Shown piece after piece: positions 1-13,121 of a DNA stretch of 64,000 nucleotides. Each line of letters starts with the position of its first letter. Position 1 is the stretch's first letter. The position numbers and the translations under genes were made by a program. This DNA is from Ceratodon purpureus (lineage: Eukaryota > Streptophyta > Bryopsida > Pseudoditrichales > Ditrichaceae): positions 34,005,020 through 34,069,019 of the forward strand of contig CM026426.1 of NCBI GenBank assembly GCA_014871385.1. The letters are read 5' to 3'. The notes under the pieces were generated by a model. The model saw only the letters and a program-made list of their open reading frames with translations. It did not search any database and was not told where the DNA came from.

Positions 1-261
1 CACCGCCCTAAACCATGGCCGGAGCTCCTCGACGTCAGCAGGTGTCTTCTGATACTGCGCATACCACACATTGCTACCCCGCCTCCCCATAACGACAAAA
101 TATTGGACAATATGCGACTAACTTCTACAGTATGCGACCTTCTTCTACAGTATCCGGTTGGAGTTCGTCTACTAAACTGGTAAAGTTCTAATAATCCACT
201 TCTCTAGGGTTTTCTGGACGACTAGTTGCCAACGTGGACCTAGTCTAGTAGCCCCTACTTT

Positions 262-727
262 CCTACTCGGCTCGTAGCCGACTAGGACTAGCTTAACTAT
301 CTGCAGCTAGCCGCAGCTAGTCTACTAGCGCATACTCTCCTAGTCGGCAGGTAGCCGACTAGGACTACCTAAACTCGGACTAACCGAAGTAGAAATAACT
401 TATAGTCTTTGCAGATATTTATCTAAGCGTAATTAACCAATATTGTGTACTTCTCCTGGTATGGTCTACTTTTGAAGAGTAAAATTTATCATATGACAAC
501 TTATCCCAATTTCTAATGTCAGGACCAGGCATTGTCTCCTTTGAACGCTCTTTTACGCGAACACCCTAAACCCTAAACCATATGGGTAGTTACTTTTCTT
601 CGTGATGTATTTTTAATGCATCACTATGTGACTTTATTTACTCATCATTTTTATATGTATTTCAAATTCCAGAGGTCGGTTCAGTGAGGAAGAGGTTGGT
701 TCTCCTAGTCGGCGGCCAGCCGGCTAG
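262..727. repeat. Three related CTAGTCGGC hairpins
   Basis: Three short inverted repeats share the core CCTAGTCGGC...GCCGACTAGG with 3-5 nt loops: 262-286 (one mismatch in the stem), 339-363 (perfect 10-bp arms) and about 705-727 (one mismatch). Similar CTAGT/CTAGC words fill the interval. They could be subterminal repeats of a DNA transposon, but no element boundary is visible. Short telomere-like words (CCCTAAA/TTTAGGG) at 563-580 and 940-978 are too brief to be telomeric. Confidence 0.5.
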
Positions 728-999
728 AAAGGACTTCCATTCGTTGTGACCGTGAATAATGTTCATTCTAAACGACGACTCCGGAGTCCTCACAGACGGA
801 CACCCCAATGTGAGATGCCTGGCAGTCGTGTCCACTCAGCGGGTCACCGACGATCTTCCCTTCACCCGCTTCACTTCACAGATCCACATTTTGCAGAGCA
901 AGTATTTCCTTTTATTAGAATAGATAGATTTCTAAGGATAGGGTTTCTAGGGTTTAGGATTTCTAGGGTTTAGGGTTCTCAGTCAGCCACTCGCCGAGA

Positions 1000-3900
1000 G
1001 ATTCGGCCATGACAGTGGGACTTGGATGTCCTCTATTCAACATTATATTAAAATTCACTCAAATGATTTTATCCCTTGTAAGCGAAATACATTTTTTCAT
1101 AAATATTTGACATCTTTGTCTTTAAATTTGAGGAATAACACATGAATTGGACGTCTACTGATGATGCAAAGTAGTCCATAATTGAGCGTTTTGTCCATAA
1201 TTACTTAAAAACCCCTTCTACAAGGTTGTCAAAAATCACAATTTTTTGGTTTCGGAGGTCCAAAAACGGCTTGAAGCTTTAGGGGTTAAATGTGACATTT
1301 TTGTATTATTAGTTTGAAAGCCTAGAACACTTGAGTTGTTTACTTTTTTTCTTACATGTTTGTCAGAAGTTTCTTGGCTCCGCCTAAAGAAATAATTCAT
1401 GTTTTATATTTTTTTAAGTGAATTGTTATTCATTAAGTATATGAACAAAATTGAAAGTATATAATTCAAATTTTTCTATCATAAAATTGCAACTTCTTAT
1501 GTACATCTCAACTATTCTTTGTTGTAGAGCGTACTTCCATTTTCCTACTAATATGCAAAATGACTCCATCCTAGAAACTTTCCAATGAATCATTGAATCA
1601 TTAGGGTTTGAGAAAGTCCGTTGCCACTAATTATAGAAAATAGTGTCTTGATGTATTTGAATTGATTTTACTATAAAATTAAATTTTACATTAAAAAAAT
1701 GAAGGTAAGCTTGATGTTGATGTGATTTTGATGAGCTCTTAAAATTGAACTATGTGTAAGAGAGAAGTGCCAAAAAATACATCATTTTTCTTTCATCTCC
1801 AACTAACTTTTAAGGCTTGACTTTGTATAGATATGGAAATGGACACTTTCCTTATAGAAGGCACTTTGGAATAATTCCATTTACTACGAATCTTCTTAGT
1901 TGATATAGTCTTCACCACACTTCTAATTGCACTTAGAATTAGTTATCAAATACTTTGATGTAAAATTATAAAATTCCACATTGATCAAATTGAAAATCTA
2001 AATCAATTTAGATTTTTTGGAAATTTGCACAATGAATTCGACTTACAATAAGATGGACTAAATTAAGTTGTCAAATAGTTTGGATCATAACATGGCTCAA
2101 ATATTGAGGGGTTTTAGTTGAAGTTGCCAAAGGTGTTTATATTTTATATAGATTGCTTTAAAAAATGATATCTATATTCACAAGAAATTAGCTAAATAAA
2201 CCCTCTTTGTTCTTAATTATTTCAATGATAAATCCTCTTTCTATCTCAAGAATATGTGGTTGATTTGTTTTTATTCTACATTCCAAGGAGATTAACCCTG
2301 CCCTTGTCTCAATGGCAAAGGACCCCAAATTAATTATGTATGTATTGGTAAAGGCAAAAATCCCTATATAATTTTATTTTTGATTAAATTTTTCTCGAGT
2401 AAATGTATAATTTATTGAAAATCAACTTAATGGATCCTTCCAAATGTATGAAAATTTATTTTAAATTAAATAAATAACTAAATGAATCTATTATGAATAA
2501 TTAATATTTTTTTACCAAAGAATATTTGTATAACTTCATCATCCCTCAAAAAGAATGTATGTGATTCACTGATATATAAAGTACAATGCACTCCGTAGAT
2601 TTCTTGAAATTAGATAAAGTACGATGCATTGTGTAGGTTTCTTTCATGATAGCAACACATTTAATTGTATCAAGAAAGTACTTGAGTTTACACCATATGT
2701 TTTTGATAATTAAAATCATTGAATTAAAATGGTAATTATAGGTAATAAATAATCTAATTTATCCCCTAACTTTCTTTAACTTTCTTTGTGTGTTTGGAAG
2801 CTTGAAACCTCAAAACTACGATTTTTTACCTCTATACACTTCCAATGGTGTAAACAATTTTTTTAACTTTTTAAAGACTTTCAACCGTAAGATCTTGAAT
2901 CTAAGCCTATTTGTAGTTCTAGTTCTAACAACTGACCGTTGGACAATTATCGTTTTCAAGATTGTACCATTCAAAGTTTGTGCAAAAGTTTTTTTGGGCA
3001 TTGCTTGAGAGGCATTTCTTCCACGGTGCCAAGGGAGACTTGAAGATTGTTACCTCAAACATTTTGGTCATATTTTTTTCCATGTAGCCAACTAGATTAG
3101 GTATGCTCATGCAAAAGTTTAGAGACTCAAAAATGCTTTTTAGACCTTCATGCAAATTATTTTCTATAAGAAGGTATAAAATTGACAAAATAGTAAAACA
3201 TGCATTACAAGAACAATTTGTGAGCTAAGGAAAAAAGTGAACGGTGAGTAGGTACCTTTATAAATTTGTGATTTTCTTTAAAAACAATTTTTGAAAAATT
3301 CAAAAATCTCAAATTTTGACAAATTTTTAAAGGAAAAACTCAAAAACTACTAAAAGCTTTGGACCTTGTCTTTGTAAGTTTTGGAGGTTGCCCTTGTAAA
3401 CTTGGTAAACTTTTTGACTTGGATCACTATGGAATTTGAGTAATGATTTGGTTGTGAACATATTTCAATTTTTTATTTTTTTAAAAGACCAAATTTTAGA
3501 GTGTCCGTTTTAGACTTGAAACTTGAAATTTCTAGATGGAGGTTCTAAAATTGGAATTTGGCTTCCAACTTTTACTACATAGACCTTACTGTAAAGGGAG
3601 CACCCTATAAAAGTCTTGAAAAATAATATTACTTTTAATCTTCCCATCTGGGCTGCCTGAAATTGCAAAAACTCATTTTAGGTTTTAAGGATAATTAGGA
3701 GTTGTAAAAGTTTTTTTTGTAGAGCTTTCCCTTGCACTCACCTTGGTTTTTGGAGTTTGCTAAATGTATGAATCATTTGTTGCTTTACATGACTTTGACT
3801 TCTAACTTTTATATTATAGTGCATAATAGTTGATAGTTATGTCAAATTTGGAGCATGATGAAATCATGTGGATTTGGAACTTTAAATGAGTCCAAAATTC

Positions 3901-5780
3901 CTTCATCACATGATGTGTTTGTATTCTTTATATAAGGTAGACAAAGATGCAGTTTCATATTTTAAAAATTACTTACATAAAAAGGTCTCTTTTCATGCAA
4001 GGAAGAAAACTTTCAAAGACCATGTTGATGAAAAGTTGAAGATCAATGACGAGCATGTGGATTAGAAAATGAAAGGAAATGAATGTAGTTGATGAATTGT
4101 GGTGATAATTTGTTATATTGTTATCATTCTGAATTGAGGTGTAGATCCTTTTATTTTGGTTCTAAATGAACTTATATGATTAAATAATTTTAAGATGATA
4201 TCGTGATTTGAAAAGGATTTTTGTATTTAAGAATTTAATATCGGTCTTTTAAAAATTAAAATTAAAATTAATCCACTTTTGAAATTACAAGACAATTTTT
4301 GGCGGACATAGTCGTCTTTGTCATGCACCAAAACCACCAAAATCCATAATGCTAAGGAAAAAATAGGTAGAGTATGTCGACCTAGTCAAAAATTGTGTCA
4401 AAAACGTTTGTTTTCAAATTTTAATCGTTATAATCTTCTAATCTTTAAGGTCGATTATGATGAAATTTATTGAGCTATATACAACAATAATCCTTTTGAA
4501 GATCTTACGGTTATAATTAGAAAATAATGATGTTTTAGTCATTCATACTTTTTGTTTTGGAAATGACAATTTTGAAGCATTTTTTTTGTTCAATATAGTC
4601 AAGGAACTTTAGGGGTTAAAATATAAATAAAAAATTCCATTCTATGAGGCTTCATAAGTCCAAATTTGATCTACATCATCTACAATAAATCTATGCAATA
4701 TTTTATAGCCAAGATTTCAATGCCTCACTTGTAGTTGTATATGTAGCATTTTGAAAATAATTGTAGTTTTGGATTTTAAAAAAAAGGTATTGGTCCAATA
4801 AGTTATCTATAACAATGGAAAATTCCTATTGCCTTCACAATAATTTTTTACATAATTTATTATACCATCCATGATTTAAAATCAATTTTAAGCTTAAAGT
4901 CTTCTCTCATGCAAAATCTTTAGACTCCAATGGCTCTCACAAACCATTGGTGTTATCCTTTTGGAGTGCATGTTATCTATAGAAAGTGCCATCCCTCAAC
5001 ACGACTTTTCTTAATCCTTAAACATCGTCACCTATGTCCAATTTGGGTAGTTTTGTAAAAATACACTATAAAATGCAATAAATATGAATATATGAATCTT
5101 GATGTATAAATAAATTTAAATTATACATTTTGAAATCTATATTCAATATTCTGTTACATTTTTTATTTCTATCACTAATATTTTTCTATATTTTTTAAAA
5201 GTAAAATTAGAAAATATTTGTATTTGATCACAAATAAGATATTAATAGTATGCGGATAGCTCATAATGTAGTCCTCTATGTGTAGTGATTTTTGAAGATT
5301 TTTGAGATGCTTGAATGTATTCGTTTATTTTTTCAAGAACACTTTTTAGACTAAAATCTTCAATATTTTGGGTGAAACAATGCAAGACAAAAAGAGGATT
5401 CTGTTTTAAAACACTAGGATTCTGGTAGTGGACAAATTGAGATTTTGTTGTAAAATACTAGGATTCAAAATATGTATTAATTTGATGCATGTAAGCTGCT
5501 TCTATAACTGACTCATAGTAGAATGTTAACCTGAAAAACACAGTATTTACCTATGTCGGACACAACATAACTGTCTGTATTCATCTGGTTATGAAAGTTG
5601 TATTATTATATTGAAAAAGGTGTACGAAGATTTATAGCATCTACCACTCTCAATTTTCTTGCAACGTTCAATTAATATTAATACTGAACTCTTCAAAATT
5701 TTGAAAAGGCACCTGACAAGCTCATCTAGATACTCAGGCTCTGTATTCAATTCACTAACTGCACAGCAACAGCACCTCAA
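1000..5780. other. AT-rich gene-free interval
   Basis: Long A/T runs and only short, lysine/phenylalanine-rich open frames lacking splice context or any recognisable motif. No tRNA, rRNA, gene or transposon end could be supported by reading. I see nothing further in it. Confidence 0.6.
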
Positions 5781-5781
5781 C

Positions 5782-6323
5782 TAAGGTGGTTTCCCCATTC
5801 CCAACTGGCTCCTTATTCCAATGGCTATAGTTTGGCGTCAAAACCAATGGTGTAAAATTAAAAAACCACTATACCTACATATGCAGTTGGAAATGGGTTG
5901 AGTTTTGGGCAGAAATAGTAGCGGGAGTAATGGTTTAGTGTCTAGGGATATTTGGGGTGTTGGAAATGAGATGCACAAGCATTGGGACGTGACTTTTTAG
6001 ATATGATTCACTGTTTGTATCAAGGTGCATCTCAGAATGTGATCAAGACGGAATTGGGGGAAACTCAATTGAAAATAGGCAATGCATGTTCGTGTGTGGG
6101 TTGGAAAGTGTCGTAAATAGAGGAGCCTATCAGTTGGAAATGGGACAACCCCCTTTTTCCATTCCGTAAATTACAAGTAATTCACATTAATTTCTAAAAT
6201 TCTCAAACCACCTGCAGTGGGTTTTTATGTACTTGGCTCATTTGTGTAAATTTTGTCCTAGCGATTTTGCTCATTTCCCTTGCAATATCAGCTTATTCAG
6301 TTGGGAATGGGGTAACCACCTTA
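5782..6323. mobile_element. TA-flanked MITE (Tc1/mariner-like)
   Basis: Terminal inverted repeats begin AGGTGGTTTCCCCATTCCCA at the left and match the complement of the right end (AGTTGGGAATGGGGTAACCACCT) with one mismatch over about 25 bp. Both ends are flanked by TA, the duplication used by Tc1/mariner and Stowaway-type elements. The element is about 540 bp and has no coding capacity. The TIR word AGTTGGAAATGGG recurs internally near 5883, 5957 and 6130, as in MITEs with subterminal transposase sites. Assignment to mariner rests on the TA flank only. Confidence 0.6.
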
Positions 6324-6840
6324 GTGTATTACTCTTGTATTAATCAAATCATGCATTTTGTGACAATGAATAATAAAATTTTGCATTTTCAGAAATTTGT
6401 GTACAGCATTCACACGCTTGAGGGTAATGCTGTAACTTAGTCATTGGACCACTGTAATGATCTCGTGCATAAGCTGTATGATCAAACCATCAGCATGCCG
6501 TAAAGCTGACTTAAGGTGGAGTTAGTACTGCAAGTTAAGGTTAAATGAGCATGTGATACTTAAAGTGAAAGGTATCCTACTCGGACTCCAAGTAAGCTAC
6601 ATCCAGTGATGACAAAACACGTCGACTTCACCAGCAGTGCACGTAGAAATTAACCCAACTGGACTTACCATACCCTCTCTTTTCAAATTAAAAATCCCAG
6701 GTAAGAATTGCGAGACTGAATCTGAGGCTTCCAGCACATACATAGTGAGGTAAGTTTACTACATCCTTTCGAAGTATCAGCTCCCAGATGCAGAAGGTAA
6801 AACTTCAAGCAAACCCATTGGTCCCCGGTTAGAGGGATTT

Positions 6841-6918
6841 CAGGAGCCCTGGACAAGGGGGGTGGCACCCCCCTTGTCCACCCCACCCCGCTCCCAGGAG
6901 CACTGATCTGTAGTAGTG
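6841..6918 (-). mobile_element. Right terminus of a CACTA element
   Basis: Read on the minus strand the sequence starts CACTACTACAGATCAGTGCT and continues CCTGGGAGC. The terminus at 60960 begins CACTAGTACAAACCAGGGAT and ends with the same CTGGGAGC at the same distance, so the two belong to one family. The element lies to the left of 6918. A subterminal perfect palindrome (6851-6879) supports a transposon end. No matching left end was found in 1-6800, so it is either truncated or begins before the window. The adjacent 3-bp target would be TTG. Confidence 0.6.
6851..6879. repeat. Perfect 29-bp palindrome in CACTA subterminal region
   Basis: Arms GGACAAGGGGGGTG and CACCCCCCTTGTCC (14 bp each) surround a single G. 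The G-run/C-run stem is flanked by further GGAGC and CCCCAC words typical of subterminal repeats. Confidence 0.7.
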
Positions 6919-8580
6919 TTGCGTGCAGATTATTGTCGAAGCTATCGAGATCGGCCTTGGTGACGAGTATAGAAAGTATGGAGCGATCGGTGGGAAGTGA
7001 GGTAAAAGCCAGAGAAGGCTGGTACGCATTCACGGCCATCTGGAGCCTGCAGAAACTGATTTCTCTTGTACGTGATCAGAACGATGATTTTTCTATGAGA
7101 ATGCTAGATAGCCCATGGGAGTGAATATCGTGATACTTTGGATCTAGCTTTCTATGTAGCTGTACTTCGAGTTCACTGGTGACTCTCTCTCTCATTGTTC
7201 TGAAATGGAGGGTTGAACTTACAAAAGAATTGTGAGGTTGTATGACAGCTCAATTGGAAAGCGTACCAACTCTTGCAATTGGGCTTCCTCATTTGGATGT
7301 TCGATCTGCATTTCCACAGGCGACTCCCGTGTCTGAGTTTCCAACGTCTGGTACGTAGGAGCTTTAACCCTAGTTTGTTCCTGTTCGTGAAATAAATCTT
7401 GTAACTACTGTGTTTGATTCTGTTCACTTTTGAATTCCTTTTGATCTTTCTTATGAGGATATGTGTCATCGGTGGAGTGTTAGTCATTGCTGAATATGAT
7501 CGTTTGTGGAGTACAATGTCGATTTTTTTTCAGGTTCATTGACTTGTTCTGAGATCGCCAAAGGAGCGCTGCGCCTCGCCTCCATCACGCCCGTCAATGG
7601 CTACTACAACACCAAGTGGTCTACCATTTCCTCCTACCATCTCATCTCTTGGAACACATTATGGTTTCCAATGAATCACTCAAGGATCATGATTTCACCA
7701 ACGACCATGACTTGCGATATGTTTTCTGAAAGGAACTAGTGATGTAGATAGAAAGTGAATTTGATTCAGAATAATGTTGCATTGGTATTGTTGAATTTTG
7801 AATGATATGCTGGATGTGCTGTGTAGAATTAGCATTATGATGTTTCTTTTGGACTGCTTGATTTTGTGTTGTTGTGAGGTGGTCTGATGAATCTCGGAGT
7901 CCTGCGCTCGCCTCCCATCTTGCCACCAATGTCACTTGCAGAGAGGTGATTATTTTGTTGCTTCTGTTGGAGTTTGGGTGTAATTGGTAGTGGAGTCAGC
8001 TACGTGGGTTAGTTGAATTGCTTGTGTGAATTACAGCTTTTTGTTTGCTTAGTGGGGGATTTTGGAGGATTTTGGGGGATATTACACTTGTGGGTTCTTC
8101 GTTTGTGGTGATCTGGTGGATGGACTGATGGGTTTCTGATGTTTGCATTTGTGTATTAAGTCTTCTGGTGGATTGACTTGTTGTGTGAGTAATTCGCTGG
8201 TAGCTTTCCAGTTTTGAGTATTTTTTTGAGTTAAATGTGAGTTTGGATTGAATTTTGATGGGAATTTATGGTCAGTTGTGTTTGTGTGGAATCGAAGGTG
8301 AGATTGTTGAGGAGTTTGTGCGGACTTGGATGAGAGGTCGACTCTGGGTTTAGGGTTTAGGGTCGGCATTGCAGCTATTTCTCGTTGTTTTTAATATTTT
8401 GATGAGTTTGGTCAGTTGATATAGTTTGTGGTGATTGGCAGGAGAGGTTTTCAACCGGGTTGAAGCTGAAGGCGATCACGGTTGAGAGTTTGGGACTAGA
8501 GTTTGGTAGCAGAGCAAGGCTTTTGGGAGAGATGTGCGTGTGTACGATGCTCACGCGATATCATGTCATCTGACCCTTGT
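6919..8580 (+). other. Coding-like scraps upstream of the TPR exons
   Basis: No complete gene is visible. A plus-strand stretch just inside the CACTA boundary (about 6931-7002) reads like conserved protein (EIGLGDEYRKYGAIGG) and ends at a stop. A second stretch at 7542-7690 (EIAKGALRLASITPVNGYY) follows a possible acceptor. I recognise neither. They may be exons of the host gene hit by the elements, or captured fragments of unrelated genes. The rest is GT-rich sequence with no motif; a short TTTAGGG run lies at 8346-8364. Confidence 0.3.
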
Positions 8581-8589
8581 TTGTTTCAG

Positions 8590-8870
8590 TAACTGCATCA
8601 GGTCGGCCATCCCCTTAACACTACATGTGCTAAACATGTGGAGACAGCACTGCGCTGCAAAGAGGAAGGTAATGCAACATTTAAGGCTTCCTCTTATCAA
8701 GAGGCCATCGACCACTACACAAAGGTGAACTCTTGGTTCGATCAACATCTTATCCTTGTCGTCAACACGTCTTTGTTTGATTTCTGATATTCAAATGTTC
8801 ACTTTTTGCAGGCAATACGGTACAACCAATTTGCTACCGATGATGACAAGAAGACCATTAGAGAAAATTT
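8590..8870 (+). pseudogene. TPR-protein 5' exons (first TPR repeat), separated from the rest
   Basis: About 8590-8724 encodes ALRCKEEGNATFKASSYQEA followed by IDHYTK, a canonical TPR repeat with G, A and Y at consensus positions. It ends at a good donor (AAG/GTGAAC). A second exon starting at 8811 after a pyrimidine/CAG acceptor reads AIRYNQFATDDDKKTIREN, completing TPR helix B. The next frame loses sense soon after. The expected TPR2 and TPR3 appear at 34.7-35.3 kb on the same strand. The general role of TPR modules is protein-protein binding, often to Hsp70/Hsp90 tails. I cannot name the parent protein. Confidence 0.6.
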
Positions 8871-9194
8871 CGGGTGAAGGAGTGTCCAGTACTTTTGGCT
8901 TGGAAATGCAATTAAACTTTTCCGAAAATCAAAGAAATTGGCCAGTTTGAGTACTTGCAGCAAGTTGCCATCAAATCCATCGACCAATCAAAATGTGGAT
9001 CCATGGGGAAGTTGGCACTGTGTGGGAAAGTAGTGGGCCTTGTTGGCAGCATTTGGGTTGTCCCGCATGTACTCCGTTGGTAACAGTAATGAGAACCTGG
9101 GATAAAATATAATATCAAGCCAAATATAATATATTATGTATTTAACCTTGATACATCGTTTTTGGGAAAATGTACATTCGGATTAAACTGGGAT

Positions 9195-9400
9195 TAGTTT
9201 ATGTTGGCACCGCGTGGCCATGCGGGGCCATGAGTGTACTATATACGGTACACATGGTGCCAACATGTGCATGGGTGTTGCCACCAACATTAATCTAGGA
9301 TTATTTATGTTGGCACCATGTGGTCATGTGGAGACATGAGTGTATTATATATGGTACACATGGTGCCAACACGTGTGTGTGTGTTGCCACCAACAGAATG
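9195..9400. repeat. Tandem ~105-bp duplication with GTTGGCACC/GGTGCCAAC inverted ends
   Basis: Two adjacent copies (about 9195-9300 and 9301-9400) each run from TTATGTTGGCACC to GGTGCCAAC...GTTGCCACCAAC, with a CATGAGTGTA..TACGGTACACATGG core. Each copy carries an inverted repeat GTTGGCACC...GGTGCCAAC about 60 bp apart. Closely similar sequence (CCAACACGTGTGTG...GTTGCCACCAA) recurs at about 34460-34492. The position just upstream of the transposase-like gene fits an element end or promoter region. Confidence 0.55.
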
Positions 9401-9764
9401 GCCGAGAGATGTGGACAAGTCGATGTACTGTTGTGGACATGTAAAAATTTCCCACCATTGGGGACAAGACCAATGAAAATGTTTCCCGGCAAATCCCAGC
9501 CATGTCCAGACTTTGTTCTACAAATAGAATTCTTTCCCGCCCTATACAGGGTTCTTTCCAGGTGGCCACTTGATTGTCTCAGTTTTGTTGTTAGAGATGG
9601 CGCTTTAGGATGTTGCCAACAGGGGAAGGGGTAGTGGATACACGGCATCTGTAGCTCTTGATAGCAAGTTCGCACCTATTGTCAAGAAAGGGGTTCGACT
9701 TGATCAACAAGTCTCCAGATTAGAATTTCCAGTCTTGAGAGCATCTGGTGCCACCAACATGGAT

Positions 9765-12700
9765 CTGTGGTTGGATGGAAATTTGTACCCAACAGATCCA
9801 CTCACTAGGAAGCCACCGCAGTTTGGGACGTTGAAGAGTTGTTTGGAATTCCTTTGTCATGGCAAATCTGGCCTGTTAGGATATACAAAACGCCTCGTTA
9901 GCACCAACGATGCAATAGTGGGGTTGGAACAAGAGCTAGAAAAGGCAAGGACTGATTGTATCCGTGAAAAGGTTGGCTTGCAAAATTCCGTTGCCAATCT
10001 GAAGTCCGAACTTGATGCTGCAAATAGCAGATGGGCAATGCGTTCAGCTGACCTTCTTGCCGGTAGTACAGAGGAGATTAATATGTTGAAGAGCGAATCT
10101 GAATCTTTGAGGTCTCGATGTGTAGCACTGGAAGATCAGTTGGAGCGTAACGAGTACAATTATAGGAACAACTTACTACACCTCTGACAGCAGGGACAAG
10201 AAGCGGCTGATCAACATGCAGAAGAAATATCGTTGGCAATGTTGCAAGCAACCCATGGTTTGCGACAAGTACGTGAAGCGCACCAACAACAACTTGCGGA
10301 CGGGCAACATGAACTGACAGAAGCGAGGAGGGCTTTGTCGAAGTTGAGGAAGAAAATTGAACGAATGATTAGTACTCCACTAGGAGCACAATTGAGAGCA
10401 TCCAAGGGTTTATCTGAATTAGCCAAGACTGGTGGAGCTGCAAGAGCTCGTATAGCCAAAATTAGAAGCTTGTTGCAACCCAGGGTAGTTCAATCCATAC
10501 ATGATGGAAACAAGACATCAAAAGGTAGGAAGCGGTTGTGTGGCGACAGGGACATACAAGAGGGGACAGGCCATGCTCTTGCTCAAATAATGTCACAAGG
10601 AGAAACAGTGGCATTGGTGTCAAATCCGCGAAATAGTTTTGCTGCGACCAGGATGACCAACTACTACCTTGAGAGAATTGGGAAGGAGCTAGGAACAGAA
10701 GCGGTTCTGGCAGCATGTGATATGACTGGAGTCTCTCAAAAAGGATACGGTGAGATCTATAAGACAGTTAAAGGGAGAGTGCAGCTTGTTGACAAACGCT
10801 TAAAGGCAACATTTTTGCCAAATCCTCACAAGGTACGTGGTAACACTTGTTGGGAACACTGATTTTGAAGCAGAGCACTAGTTAACCTTGATACTAGTCT
10901 TACTGTTGAGAACACTGTTGGGAACTAGAATTTGTGAGAAAAAATCATCTGGTTTGCCATTTTATTGGTTCTAATCAAATAACATGCATGCATGTGATTG
11001 TTGTGTAACTTTTAAAATTGAACTCTGGGCAATGCATTCAAGAGGTCAGTTTGTTGCGAACAGAATTAAATTCAAAGTTGAAAGATCTTGTTGGTGACTA
11101 TTACTCCATAGATAATACACTGGAGCTGGTAACACAAGTTCCAACGACCAAAGGAAAGAAGAAGAAATCAGAGATTGAAAGAGTTGTCTTGACATCAAAA
11201 AATTCTTTGTTTGTTGACATCGAAGCTGTGCAACGGAGTATGGTGAAGCTGTACGGTTTTACCACCGAAGGTAACTACTTCGTTCAGAAGCAACCGTAGA
11301 CAAGTATGGACAGTTAGCTATGTGTTCCCAACGGGTTTCTTATTGATTAGCAATTCTACGCTTTGTCATGATTGCATCGTGCTCAAATGTGGTAGCTGCT
11401 GGGAACTTGGGATGTGCAGAAGTTGGAAACACGCCTTTCGTCTTTGTGTTGAAGATGGACGAAGCTGAGATTATGCATGGAAGGAAGTATGAAAGGGTTA
11501 GTTTGACAATTATGAATCGTGCCTTAGACACCAGCATTGAAAAAAGCGACGATAGGTATTTTTCTGTTCAGTCAGAAACAGAAATATGGCCTGTTGCTTG
11601 CTTTGAGGTTGCCAAAGAATCACATGAGGTCCTCAAATGGGTGTTTGAACTTACTGCGTTCCCAGCATTGATCAAAGCTCAAGAAGGGGGCCAGCTGCTT
11701 TCTGTTGAAGGTGTTGGCAACTTCAAAGTCGAGTGGCACTTATCTGCAGATATGAAGACAATCAAATGCTTGTATGGATTGAAGCATGGTGCCAACGCGA
11801 AACATTCTTGCATCTACTGTAACCAAGAGAGGACAAAACCTGTGGTGGGAACAGTGGCAGGTGCCACCTCTGAGGCAAAGAGAAGAAAACATACGTGGCA
11901 TGGAGGTCTATTTGCAAGTAATATCAGATCCAACCCGTGTCCTATTGTAGAAGAATCGCGATGGAAACCTATACTGCCTATTCCACTTGAAAGAGTCCAT
12001 ATTTGTACATTGCATGCTTTGACAAGAATGATTGAGAAAATTCTTCACATGCACTTCATGTTCATTTGGAACATGGAGAATGAAGTCCGTCAACATGCTG
12101 CTATAGAGAATATGGAAAAGACAATGTCTGCAGCTGGGCTTCATGGTGGGAACGTGCGCATAATGAAGGATGCAACACTTAGCGGTGCTTCCAACAGTGT
12201 CCCTATCAAACCTTCCCTCAGTGGCGTGACTGCAGCTAGGATGTTCCAACCGTCCACTTGGTCAGGGCAAGATCGAGTGTGGAAGGATGTTTTGCGCTCA
12301 GAAAACAACACCCTAGATCAGGGTAGGCAATATCTAGATAGGGTGGAAATGTGGGAAGCGTTGGAACAAGTGTTTCCATATCTGGTGGGCCTTACCTTGA
12401 ATCAGGAGCAGATCAGCACTTTTAGGCCTAAAATTGAGAAATGGGGGTGCCTTTACTTGAAGTGTTTTGGGGAAGACCAAGTCACTCATTATATGGTATG
12501 ATTCTGGATTTGAACCACCATTACTATTTGATCTTAATTGTTGCAACAGTTCTAGTCATTACTACCATGTTGTTTAGGATGTACTAATAATTCATGAAAC
12601 TGGCTTTTTTTTGTAGCATAACCTTGTGAGGCACGGTCCTTGGTATGTGGAAACATACGGGAGCCTTGCTGTTTGGAACAATGAAGGTATGGAAAAATCG

Positions 12701-13090
12701 CATCATGCAGCTAAGGCTGCTAATCAACACCACACTCAACACAACGGCACTAAGGACAGGACAAGTGCTATTGTTCAGCAATATCAACATTGGTACCGGA
12801 ATATACAGCACCGGTTTGCAAAGAAGGAACGACTGCAAAGAATCAACAACGTTAGGTCAGTGGAAAATGACGAGTTCATAGCAGCAGCATTGCAGAAAAA
12901 GAGGATGGCATATAACGCATCAGATGCGGTGGAGGGAGCAAGAAGGTGGAGGGAAGATAGAACACGGGTTGGCAGAGCTTGGGTTAGGGTGGACGTGACA
13001 GAAGATTCCATCGATAACAATGTTGTTGGCAACGTGGAGTCCTCCGAAGATCAACAAAGCCACATAGAAAATAGCGATGATGATACTTAG
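9765..13090 (+). pseudogene. Four-exon transposase-like gene with D...CxYC...H...E layout
   Basis: By frame and splice sites: exon 1 to 10832, exon 2 11045-11270, exon 3 11351-12495, exon 4 12617-13090; all joins keep frame. Exon 1 encodes a long coiled coil and is split by one in-frame TGA near 10185. Exon 3 contains an acidic residue in LSADMK, a zinc-knuckle-like CIYC, and LERVHICTLHALTR. Exon 4 has HGPWYVETYGSLAVWNNEGM followed by EKSHHAAK. This order (D, Cys pair, H, E in a helix) is what CACTA tnp2 and KDZ-type RNase H-fold transposases show, and the tail resembles repeat-encoded proteins I associate with cnidarians, lancelets and basal plants. The family name is not certain. The first ATG in frame is at 9765, but open frame continues upstream to an AG at 9608, so an upstream exon is possible. 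The last exon is basic then acidic. Single-copy here; likely defective because of the TGA. Confidence 0.6.
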
Positions 13091-13121
13091 TCTAAAGTTT
13101 ACCTCAAGGTTGCAAACTGTT

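Noticed and set aside
746-973. 75-residue open frame
   Set aside because: No ATG in a sensible place, no motif, arginine/histidine-rich read-through of repeat-like DNA.
540-980. Telomere-like CCCTAAA/TTTAGGG words
   Set aside because: Only two or three units each, separated and degenerate; common in plant promoters. Not a telomere or an interstitial telomeric array.
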